Below are positions 33,544 to 44,800 of a DNA stretch of 64,000 bases, in pieces. The stretch's first letter is position 1. Every line of letters starts with the position of its first letter. A program made the translations under genes and the position numbers. Source of the stretch: Alviniconcha marisindica (taxonomy: Eukaryota > Mollusca > Gastropoda > Provannidae); NCBI GenBank assembly GCA_018857735.1, contig JABMCL010001030.1:33501-97500 (forward strand), read 5' to 3'. The notes beneath the pieces were generated by a model, which did not search any database, had not been told where the DNA came from, and was given only the letters and a program-made list of their open reading frames with translations.

Positions 33544-33576
33544 CGCCGATCATTGGCCTCACTGATCCTGGTAGTC

Positions 33577-33716
33577 ATGGCCTCCGTGGATGTGGCAATC
33601 ATTGGCGGAGGAATTGTAGGCTGCTCTGTCTTCTTTGAGCTGGATCGTCTTGGTTATGACTGTGTTCTAGTGGAGAAAAATGTCAACCTTATGTCGGAAG
33701 CCAGCGGTGGAAACAG
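33577..33716 (+). CDS. Oxidoreductase exon 1: FAD-binding Rossmann motif
   Basis: Encodes the start Met, the GGGIVG dinucleotide-binding loop and the VLVEKN strand end. The ATG has a favourable context (GTCATGG). It ends in phase 2 at AACAG|GTAGCG. Confidence 0.88.
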
Positions 33717-34835
33717 GTAGCGCAGCGCGAATGTGTTTGAAGTATACCAGTAGGCCTAGCCGTTTTCTTCTTTTATGTGCCGTGCCCTACTTTCGATTCA
33801 TGAATAACGCCAGATGATGTGGCAGTGTCTGGATCACCTGTTATGTGACCTATTAAAAAATACATGGCATACAACATAATAACGGCGGATGTGATGTTTT
33901 TCGTCTGCCTTATTTTAATTTTTTTGGCAGGATTTTTTCCCCAAGCACTGAAAACAGGAACTTAGATTCGTTTAAACTGATTTAGTGTTCAGTGTGTGTT
34001 TTGAGTTCATTAATTTTAGGTCATGTTTTACGTTAGAACCAGCACGTAAAATTAAACCGGCACAGAGATATGGAAGTGTGACACGGACCGATTTAGACAC
34101 TCGTTGCATTCACCCATTTCCACATCAGTAGGCAGTTTAGATCAAAATTCAAATGTCATATTTTGGGGGTTTGCTGGCATTTGACTTTGAGGAAAAGTAT
34201 AACAAACCTTTTTCTTTACCATATCTTGTTCAGCATAGATTTAAAAAAAAAAATCTGCACAGTGGGTCATTGTAATTTGCACTGGTATCAGGAAAATCAG
34301 GAAAATCCAGGCTGAATTTAAAATAAAGAATCCCAGGCTTTGAAGGGAAATGGCCTGGATTCTCAAAACTTACTCATGTCAGAGAAAAGTCATCGAATTC
34401 TGAAAATAATAATCCCCAAAACCTCTCTGCTTGTGTGTGTGTGTGTTATCAGTGAATCACTGAATGGATATATATAGCATGCTAACGTTGTTAGAACAGC
34501 CACGTACATGGTGACTAAAGAAGATTTCTGAGATGCCAAGTCCCTTGCAAAAACATATTTTGTCTTGGGAAAGCTTCGAAAGGCCTGGAACTTTGTGACA
34601 AAATGTCCACAGTAACAGTATGAACCCTTCCTGTCATTGCTTTTGTCAGCAACATAAAATGTGGAGAATATGGCTAATTAATGCAAGATCCTGTGCTAGT
34701 TGTTTTGACAGTGCACTGACAGGCAGTGAAACTTGTGGAGTACTACTGGTTTGTTGATGGGGGTTTTTCGAGACTGAGTTCTCTTTGTCATGATGTGACA
34801 CTATGTGGTTGATGTGATGTTAAAATCTAAGAACT

Positions 34836-34876
<41 letters not shown>

Positions 34877-34885
34877 CACACACAC

Positions 34886-34940
<55 letters not shown>

Positions 34941-35261
34941 ACCCCTATGCATGTACACATACAAGTCATGAACAAAGACACTGCACAAAGCAAATGACTG
35001 ACATTTGCATTGCACACTCTTGAAAGTAATATGAGTGCAAAATGGCACACCTTGCACTCTTAAGATCAGGCAGACTGTCTTTTTTATGTAAACATTTGTC
35101 AAGTGCCTCGTCTCCAGATAAACCCTAAGCACTTTACAATGTCAGTGGCAACTATACAGTGCTATGCTCTACTTCCAAGGAGACCCATTGCGTTCATCAT
35201 ATTATATATATATGCGACTTGAATGACTAGTAAAGTTGTCTGTGTATATTGGGGAAATTGG

Positions 35262-35328
<67 letters not shown>

Positions 35329-35813
35329 CTATATATCTATATCTATATATATATATATATCTATATCTATAGGGCAAACAGGAATGACACTGCTGTTTTT
35401 ACTTTCATATACTTCCTCTGGTTGCAATGGAATGCTTCACACACTCCAGTAAAACAAGTTGGCTAAAAAGGGCACAGCCTACACTCTTATGAGTATGCAA
35501 ACTGGTACATGTATAATACTACTACTAATAGATAACTTTCATATAGTGCTATTCTCTTGTTCTACACAAACTCACTGCGCTTTACAATATTATCTGACAT
35601 TTTCAGAGTTAAGTGAAAAATAAATCAAAGGTAACTTGTTCAAGAAAGTTATACATGTATATACATATATATGCAAGAAAAATAATGTACACGTGCCGTA
35701 TAAGAAGCAGTGATTATATTATATATATATATATAATACAAGAAAGAACATGATTTCATTTTTACCTACCCATAATTGCACTGTTTCCAGCCCCTGCCCC
35801 AACACACCACACA

Positions 35814-35871
<58 letters not shown>

Positions 35872-38800
35872 ACTCACACACCACATGCACGCATGCACAC
35901 AGACACACACACTCACTCACACACACACTCATACACACCGCACACATGTATGCACACACACACACATGTACACACACACACACATAGTTCTTGCCAGAAT
36001 GCCCACAGTATCAAACTTGTGACCTAAAAACACACTGTGTGGTACATGGTACTTGGTTAACTGGAGTGACGATGTTGTTTTTACCTTCATGCATTTTCTC
36101 TGGTTGCAATGGATTGCTTCATATACTCAAGTAAAATAAGTTGGCTAGAAATGGCACAACCTGTGCTCTTATGGGTAGGCAAACTGGTATAATATGTATA
36201 TATTATATATATATAATATATATATCATACAACACGTGGTAAACTGGAGTGACGCTGTTGTTTGTACTTTCATGCACTTTCTCTGGTTGCAGTGGACTGC
36301 TTCACACAGGGTTCGATGCCCCTTCCAACAGCTTGGAGCTTCACTGCATCAAGCTGTGTTTGCAGAGAGCCTTTGGCGTGTTTGACAAACTTGGTGTGCC
36401 ATACAACAAAAATGGATCCATAATGGTGGCTTGGAATCCTAACCAGGTTGTACTTTAGAGTAATTGAAAATTATTGTAATAAAAAAAATAGAATAAAATG
36501 AAGATATTGGCATACTCTGAACAGTTTAAAAATCTCCTTTTTTGTTACTATTCTATATTAAGATAATAAATTTTTAAAACAACTTTCCTTTTGTTGCATA
36601 TATATGTAAACATTGATTTGGATTAGGTGGGGGGGGGGGGGGGGGGGGTTTGTCAGTCCTGCCATTTTTCTCTTTAGCCATTTAGTACCCCTGAGTATTT
36701 TTGCCAATATGTAACTGGAATATTTCAGGTTCCCAAGCTGGCTGCACTCAAAGCAGCATCACATGCTAAAGGAGTGAGGAACGTGTTTGAGCTCCCGATT
36801 CCAGAGCTATACAGGATGGAGCCATGTCTGAACCGCCATGCACAGGGCGCCCTCTGGATTCCCGGAGAAACTGTCCTGGAGCCGAACGTGTATGGTGTGC
36901 TGCTAGCTCACCATGCTAAAAAGAACGGATCCAAGGTTGGTCAGCTGCTTGTGAACAGTTTGTTTGTCATGCTGTCATATTTAAAGGGGTCCCCAGTTGA
37001 AGAAACATTATGGTCCCAGTCAAGAGGAATGGAATAAATAAGATCCACAGCATTTAAAAAAAAGTGATTTATAGTCAGGTTGTTTGAAAATGTGACAATC
37101 TTTTGTGAAAGAAGTTTTATTTGTCATGCTGTTGTTTGAAAATGTGACAATCTTTTGTGAAAGAAGTTTTATTTGTCATGCTGTCATATTTAGTGTAGAC
37201 CCCAGTTGAAGAAGTATCATGTGGGCCCTGTCAGGAGAAATAGAATTAAGAGATGCACAGTATATTATTTTAAAAAGTTGATTTATGGGTAAAGTTTGTT
37301 AAAATATTTAGTCATTTGTAAAATACATTTTATTTGATTATGAATCTGTCAAATTTTATTTGCATCTGTCATATTTAAAGGGGACCCCTGTTGAAGAGGT
37401 ATAATGTGGGCCCTGTCAGGAGGACTAATAAAAAGGAGACATGTAGCATTTAAAAAAAAGTCAGTTTATGGTAAAGGTTGTTAAAAAATGAAAATGTGAA
37501 AGTTGCAAACAGACACTGCTGTGAGTGCTGCCATTTTGTGCTTGGCAGTTTGGGTCTGTGACATAAACAAAGCTGGAATGGGTGGCACAAGTGTCTTTTA
37601 TGATATGGGCAAATCTTTTTCTGATCTTCATTGACAAAGAGCATGACACTCTGAGGAGATCAAATTTGAAGCAGAAAAAAGAAAGAAAGAAGTGATTCTG
37701 TTGCATAAATATTAATCAAACAGCCATACAAAGTCTGCAAATGGAAATATTTGCACATTTTTTTACAACTTTACTTGGAATTCCCTTTAACTTGGGTTTA
37801 ACCCTCAGGATATTATGTGGTGCCCTTGGTAAAGCGTTTCCTGTAAAACTTAAAGTCCTTAAAGTCTTTCTGCTGGGTGTTACATAAAGTAATAAAACCC
37901 TGCTTAAAATTTCAACTAGTTGTGAGAGAAACCCTGCTTAAAATTCCAACTAGTCATGAGAAAAACCCTGCTTAAGATTCCAACTAGTTGTGAGAAAAAT
38001 CCCTGCTTAAGATTGCAACTAGTCATCAGAAAAATCCCTGCTTAAGATTGCAACTAGTCGTCAGAAAAACCCTGCTTAAAATTCCAACTAGTCATGATAA
38101 AAAACCTGCTTAAGATTCCAACTAGTCATGAGGAAAAAAACCTGCTTAAGATTCCAACTAGTCATGAGAAAAACCCCGCTTAAGATTCCAACTAGTCGTG
38201 AGAAAAACCCTGCTTAAGATTCCAACTAGTTGTGAGAAAAACCCAGCTTCAGATTCCAACTGGTCGTGAGAAAAACCCTGCTTAATATTCCAACTAGTCG
38301 TGAGAAAAAAACATGCTTAAAATTCCAACTAGTCATCAGAAAACCCCTGCTTAAGATTGCAACTAGTCATCAGAAAAACCCTGCTTAAGATTGCAACTAG
38401 TCATCAGAAAAACCCTGCTTAAGATTCCAACTAGTCATGAGAAAAACCCTGCTTAAGATTCCAACTAGTCGTGAGAAAAACCCTGCTTAAGGTTCCAACT
38501 AGTCGTGAGAAAAAAATTGCTTAAAATTCCAACTAGTCGTGAGAAAAATCCTGCATAAAATTCCAACTAGTCATGAGAAAAACCCTGCTTAAAATTCCAA
38601 CTAGTCATGAGAAAAACCCTGCTTAAGATTCAAACTAGTCGTGAGAAAAACCCTGCTTAAGATTCCAACTAGTCGTGAGAAAAAATGTGCTTAAAATTCC
38701 AACTAGTCGTGAGAAAAACCCTGCATAAAATTCCAACTAGTCGTGAGAAAAACCCTGCTTAAAATTCCAACTAGTCGTGAGAATACCCCTACTTAAAATT

Positions 38801-41800
38801 CCAACTAGTCATGCTTTCTCTGGGTGAGCAAACGTTTCAGGTTGACTGCTTCTGGTTAGCTTGACTTGCATTTGAGATTACTTGGAAGGAAATTGCACAA
38901 AGAGTCTGAAGTTTTGGGCAGGGAGAGAGTAATGGGAATGCTTAGCCAAGGGTTAAAGATGAAAATGTTTTTTGCTTTCTGTTTTCTGTTTTTGGTCCAT
39001 CAACATGGAATGACCTTCCCCTTCATCTCCGACAGAAACCCTCTCTGGACTCATTCAAATCTAATCTGAAAACATTTCTTTTCCCAAAATTGTAGACCTG
39101 CCATGTTTTCTGTTCCATGCGTCTTTATCCATTCCAAGTCTCCTGGGTGTTTGCTGCCCATTTTAAGCTGCGTATATTTAGCTTTGCATAGTCAAAATGC
39201 TTGTGTGTATGTGTGTGTGTGCGCACTTAGAATAGTTTCTAGGGACAAGATTTGTCACTTTAAAAATACGTTTATTATTATTATTAATTCAATATTTGTG
39301 AATGTTATGACAGCTTCTTTTCCCTTCTCTCCTAGCACTAGTACAGTAGTAGCAGCATATATATACTAGTTTAAAGAAAATGATAATGGATATAATATGT
39401 AACTTTTTCTTGTTTTATTTGACTAGATACTGACAAGCTGTGAAGTTGAAGGTCATGAAGTTAACAGCAGAGGCAGTGGGTCGACATTAAATACAACCCG
39501 TGGCCCCATCAGCGCCAAAGTCATCATAAACTGTGCCGGTCTCTATGGCGACAGAGTTCAGCAGATGGCTGGCATTGACACTTTTGCGTAAGTAACAAAA
39601 AATTTAACAAGTTGTAATGTGCTTTTAACTTTATGTATTCATTATTTTAGGAGCCCGCCATGACCACAACAAAATTGCCCCTTGTGGGATAATTAACTTC
39701 TTTTGAATTGAATTAAATTGAATTGGACTAAAAAGATTTAGAACACTTTTTTTTCTCTCTCACTATACATGTTTACACTGTTTTTATAAGAATTTAGTTG
39801 TTTTGTATCTTTGACAATGGTTTGATGTTGACGTAAAATGTTCCACCCTGATACGACCTGTAAGATTAACTGGGTGTTAAAAAGCAATAACTGACTAACT
39901 CGCATTTTTTTAAGTAAGCCCTGCCCCCTCCTTTTGTTCAGTAACACTTCAGGTTGCTTGCTGTGATGTGTGATGTGTGATGAGTGTTGTAAGTTGCTTG
40001 CTGTGTGTGTGATGTGTGATGAGTGTTGTAAGTTGCTTGCTGTGTGTGTGATGTGTGTTGAGTGTTGTAAGTTGCTTGCTGTATGTGTGATGTGTGTTGT
40101 GATGTGTGTTGAGTGTTGTAAGTTGCTTGCTGTATGTGTGATGTGTGATGAGTGTTGTAAGTTGCTTGCTGTATGTGTGATGTGTGTTGAGGGTTGTAAG
40201 TTGCTTGCTGTATGTGTGATGTGTGTTGAGGGTTGTAAGTTGCTTGCTGTATGTGTGATGTGTGTTGAGGGTTGTAAGTTGCTTGCTGTATGTGTGATGT
40301 GTGTTGAGTGTTGTAAGTTTCTTGCTGTATGTGTGATGTGTGTTGAGTGTTGTAAGTTGCTTGCTGTATGTGTGATGTGTGTTGAGTGTTGTACGTTGCT
40401 TGCTGTATGTGTGATGTGTGTTGAGGGTTGTAAGTTGCTTGCTGTATGTGTGATGTGTTTTGAGGGTTGTAAGTTGCTTGCTGTATGTGTGATGTGTTTT
40501 GAGGGTTTGTAAGTTGCTTGCTGTATGTGTGATGTGTGTTGAGGGTTGTAAGTTACTTGCTGTATGTGTGATGTGTGTTGAGTGTTGTAAGTTGCTTGCT
40601 GTTTGTGTGATGTGTGTTGAGAGTTGTAAGTTGCTTGCTGTTTGTGTGATGTGTGTTGAGAGTTGTTAATCAAGATTATTATCTCATCAGAGAAATTAAA
40701 TATGCAGCTAAACATTCCCTTTGTTTGTTGATTGGCTGCTACGCCAAATGCAAAAAATCCCACAGGATCTAACCGTGGTTCAGGTTGAGGCTGTGTGTGT
40801 TCACTGTATGTAAAGCTTCTGTTTGTGACCACTATGAAATGGATGCTACAGAGATGTTGATTGATTCTTGATATTGGGCATCCAGCCAACCACAGGTCAT
40901 GTTCGGTAGAAACTACAAAGAAGAAATGAATCACCCACTCAACGGTGGATCAGCCACAAAGGAGTGAGTTATTATCAAAGAATGAATCCTCATCCAAACA
41001 AACCAACCAACCCACATATCTTAGGAGAAGCAAATACCCCCTTAATTGTGTTTATCTTGTAAATGATGATGCCGTTGGAAGAATTGGCATGTGTGGAGCT
41101 CAAACAGGACTGTGTGACTGGCCTAAACATGTTTAAAGTTATGGACTTATTTTTCTGCATTTAAGCAACCCAAAATGCCATATAAAAATGGCGGCTCTGA
41201 TGCTACCAACAGAAGCTGCTATTACCAAAACAAAACAAAAAGCAATTGTATGGACCAACACTATCCCCAATACACCATTGAAGACCACAAATTATTCAAG
41301 TAAATTTGGACTCATGCATCAAGACACACCAACACAGATGGTGAAGGGGGGATAGGAAAATCTTGAATGGGAAGGGGTCATTGGGTCACTGATTTTGGGC
41401 ACTATTGAAGTGAACTTGACTCTTTGAAACTGACGAGGGTGTTGCCATGTGGTGTCCAATCGGTTTTGTGTTTTTGGCATCACCCTCATTGCATTGTTGG
41501 TAAAATAATATAATTTTCCATGCAAAATTGTGCATGCAGAACAAGAGCCAGACTTACAGACTCTTTAGCAAACCGGGATTAGGGCTATCCGCCTTTAACT
41601 TTATTTGCTCATCATACGCATGAGCTCAGAATGAAAAAACACATAACTGCCAGGCACAGCTAACCAACTCGCCCAGTCACCAAGCATGTGGACTCAGTGG
41701 CCATTTTGTGGACGTGCAGTATCAAGCCGAGGAAGGGTCAGTACGCGGTGTTCGGGAGAGCAGCTGGACCTTTGATCAACTCCAGCATTCTGCCTGTTCC

Positions 41801-44800
41801 CACAGAGAAGAGCAAGGGTGTCATCGTCTTCAAAACAGGTTGGTATGCTGGTTGAGTGCTCGACAGGCAGACCCCTGCTGTATGTCGAACCAGTTGTCAG
41901 AAACCAAAAAGGGCGTTGTAGGATGTCCGTGGCAAAGCGTTCCCACAGAGAAGAGCAAGGGCATCATCATCTTCAAAACAGGTTGGTATGCTAGGTGAGT
42001 GCTCAACAGGCAGACCCCTGCTGTATGTCGAACCAGTTGTCCGAAACCCAAAAGGGCATTGTAGGATGTCCGTGGCAAAGTCTTGTTTGTGTTTCCTCCG
42101 ACTTTCATTGTCTTAAAAACTGGTTGGTATGCTGGGTGAGTGCTCAACCAGTTGTCAGAAACCAAACAGGCGTTGTAGGATGTCTGTGGCAAAGTGCTGC
42201 TTGTGTTTCCTCCGACTTTCAGTGATATGAAAGGAATGTTTCAAAATGAAAGTTCCAAACACATTCAAGGTTTAAAAGAATGCTGTTTATTAGGACAAGA
42301 CAAAACCAGCAAATTTTCGGGGTAATCCCCTTTGTCAAGCTAAAAAATAACACTTAAACAACAGCTAAACGGTCCGAAACGAAGAATAAAGTGAAAAGCT
42401 AAACCACTTCTCTGTTTTTGGTTGAGCTGCGTTCTTTTCCTGTCCAGTGTTTGGAAGAATGTTGGCATGACAGTGACGTGTAATAGGTGTGATGTAATGA
42501 ATATTCTATGATGTCAATCTCAAATGGTACAGAAGAGTGACAGAGAAAGGTGAGGGGGATGGGGGGGAGAAAGAGAGAGAGAGAGAGCACTGAGCTTTGG
42601 AATACTGATGGGCTGGGGGGGGGGGGGGGGGGCAGGCACTGACCTTGGAAAAAGAAAAAGGCTACCAATTGCAAACATCCCAGGGAATGAATGGGAAAAC
42701 TAGGGTGCCTGCCATAGGATGTTCATGGCAAAATCCTGCTCGAGTTTCCTGACTTTCTGTGAATTCTTGTGTGCAAAGATTTTTTTCAAAATAAAAGGGT
42801 TTTGGTGGCAAAAGTGTGCCATAGGATGTCGGTGGCAGCAAATTTCTGCTGAGTCTTTTCTGACTTTCTGTAAATTCTTGTGTGCAAGGAATTTCTCCAA
42901 ATGAAAGTTTTTTTTTGGTTTGCGAAACTGGTCCAATACAAGTCTGAAAACCCCCCACTATCACTGACAATGCACGTCATGCCCACGTACATTATTTACC
43001 TACTGTGCTGACAGCGGATTTTGAAAATAGTGTCAGAAATGTTCATTCCGTTTCAGAGGTTTATGGCAGGTGCATGTCACTCATGCCTGGGCAAATTTAT
43101 GGTTTTGTTACATGTGCTTAGCGAAAATTCATCTGTGTGTGAGGGGCGTTTCATTGTGAGCCATTTTCTCATTTTTCTGCTTCAGTTTACAACAACGTGA
43201 TTGTCGGGCCCACGGCAGAAGATGTTGAGAGTCGGCAGAGAGCGGCAGTCGACCCCAACATCACAAAACGTCTTGTGGACTTCAGTCGACAAACGGTGCC
43301 CGAGCTGACCAGCTACTCACCTGTCGGCCATTACACTGGCATCAGGCCGGCAACGCAGTTCAAAGATTACCAGATCAGGCCATTCATTGACAGGTGGGTG
43401 GTGGCTTTGACTGGTGTCAGGCTGGCAACGCAGTTCAAGATTACCAGATCAGGCCTTTCATTGACAGGTGGGTGGTAGCTTTGAAGCTGTGACTGGTGTT
43501 AGGCCGGCAACGCAGTTCAAAGATTACCAGATTAGGCCATTCATTGACAGGTGGGTGGTGGCTTTGACTGGTGTCAGGCCGGCAACACAGTTCAAAGATT
43601 ACCAGATCAGGCCTTTCATTGACAGGTGGGTGCGAACTTTGACTGGTGGTCATTGTACTCACTGTCAAGCCATACAACTCAATGGGGTGTATGGGCAGCC
43701 AGTGGCGCTATAATCATTTCCATTTGTTATTATTATTATTACTATTACTGTCACACCTGAAACGCAGTGCAGAGATTTCTGCACCAAGCTGTTCATTGAC
43801 AGGTGATCATTGCACCTGTTCGACTTGCAGTGAAGTTTAAGGATGGCTAGGTCAGGCTGTATTTTGACGGGTGAGTGTGATTCCACGTTTCTGACAATCT
43901 GTGATCATTGCACCTGTTTGACTTGCAGTGAAGTTTAGGGATGACTAGGTCAGGCTGTATTTTGACAGGTGAGTGTGATTCTGAGTTTCTGGTGATCAAT
44001 GCACTTGTGCAGTGCGGTCCAGAGATAAGCAGATCAGATTGTCTATTGGCAGGTGAGTGTGACTGAGAGTTACTGACAATCTGGTGATCATTGCACCTGT
44101 TTGACTTGCAGTGAAGTTTAGGGATGACTAGATCAGGCTGTGTTTTGACAGGTGAGTGTGATTCTGAGTTTCTGGTGATCATTACACCTGTTCGACTTGC
44201 AGTACAGTCCAGACATATGCAGATTAGGCAGGTGATTGAGAGTTTCTGACAATCTGGTGACTATTGACAGGTGAGTGTGACTGAGAGTTCCTGACAATCT
44301 GGTGACTATTGACAGGTGAGTGTGACTGAGAGTTCCTGACAATCTGGTGACTATTGACAGGTGAGTGTGACTGAGAGTTCCTGACAATCTGGTGACTGTT
44401 GACAGGTGAGTGTGACTGAGAGTTCCTGACAATCTGGTGACTGTTGACAGGTGAGTGTGACTGAGAGTTCCTGACAATCTGGTGACTGTTGACAGGTGAG
44501 TGTGACTGAGAGTTCCTGACAATCTGGTGACTATTGACAGGTGAGTGTGACTGAGAGTTCCTGACAATCTGGTGACTCTTGACAGGTGAGTGTGACTGAG
44601 AGTTCCTGACAATCTGGTGACTGTTGACAGGTGAGTGTGACTGAGAGTTCCTGACAATCTGGTGACTATTGACAGGTGAGTGTGATTGAGAGTTTCTGAC
44701 AATCTAGTGACAGGCTGCATGGTGATCATTGCACCTGTCTGACTTATAAACAGGATTCAACCAATCGGAGACACTGTAACATTTGACAGGGAAACCAACG

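Larger units (their letters stand above)
30800..33576 (+). other. ZFR 3' UTR and intergenic region to the oxidoreductase gene
   Basis: The first ~550 bp are the ZFR 3' UTR. The rest is AT-rich with no supported gene. It holds poly-G runs at 32797-32819 and 33190-33207, a family C retroposon at 33273-33442, and a pyrimidine tract from 33478 ending in TTTTTTAAG. Confidence 0.75.

Noticed and set aside
33391..33576. Upstream in-frame Met extending the oxidoreductase N-terminus by 62 residues
   Set aside because: The extension is encoded by a retroposon copy and a pyrimidine tract and ends in a Phe run; the Rossmann fold starts normally right after Met at 33577.
35376..36190. Extra coding exons in oxidoreductase intron 1
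   Set aside because: The exon-like copies match only about 16 exon bases, lack an AG and have no matching donor.
39738..40934. A 398-codon minus-strand frame and a 180-codon plus-strand frame
   Set aside because: Both are products of the 39-bp minisatellite, whose length is a multiple of three.
42240..42345. Possible terminator-like hairpin GGGGTAATCCCC
   Set aside because: A short palindrome in an intron of a eukaryotic gene; only one copy and no context to support a role.
44133..44729. 198-codon minus-strand frame with a 15-residue repeat
   Set aside because: The 45-bp donor array keeps one frame open; there is no start context or homology.
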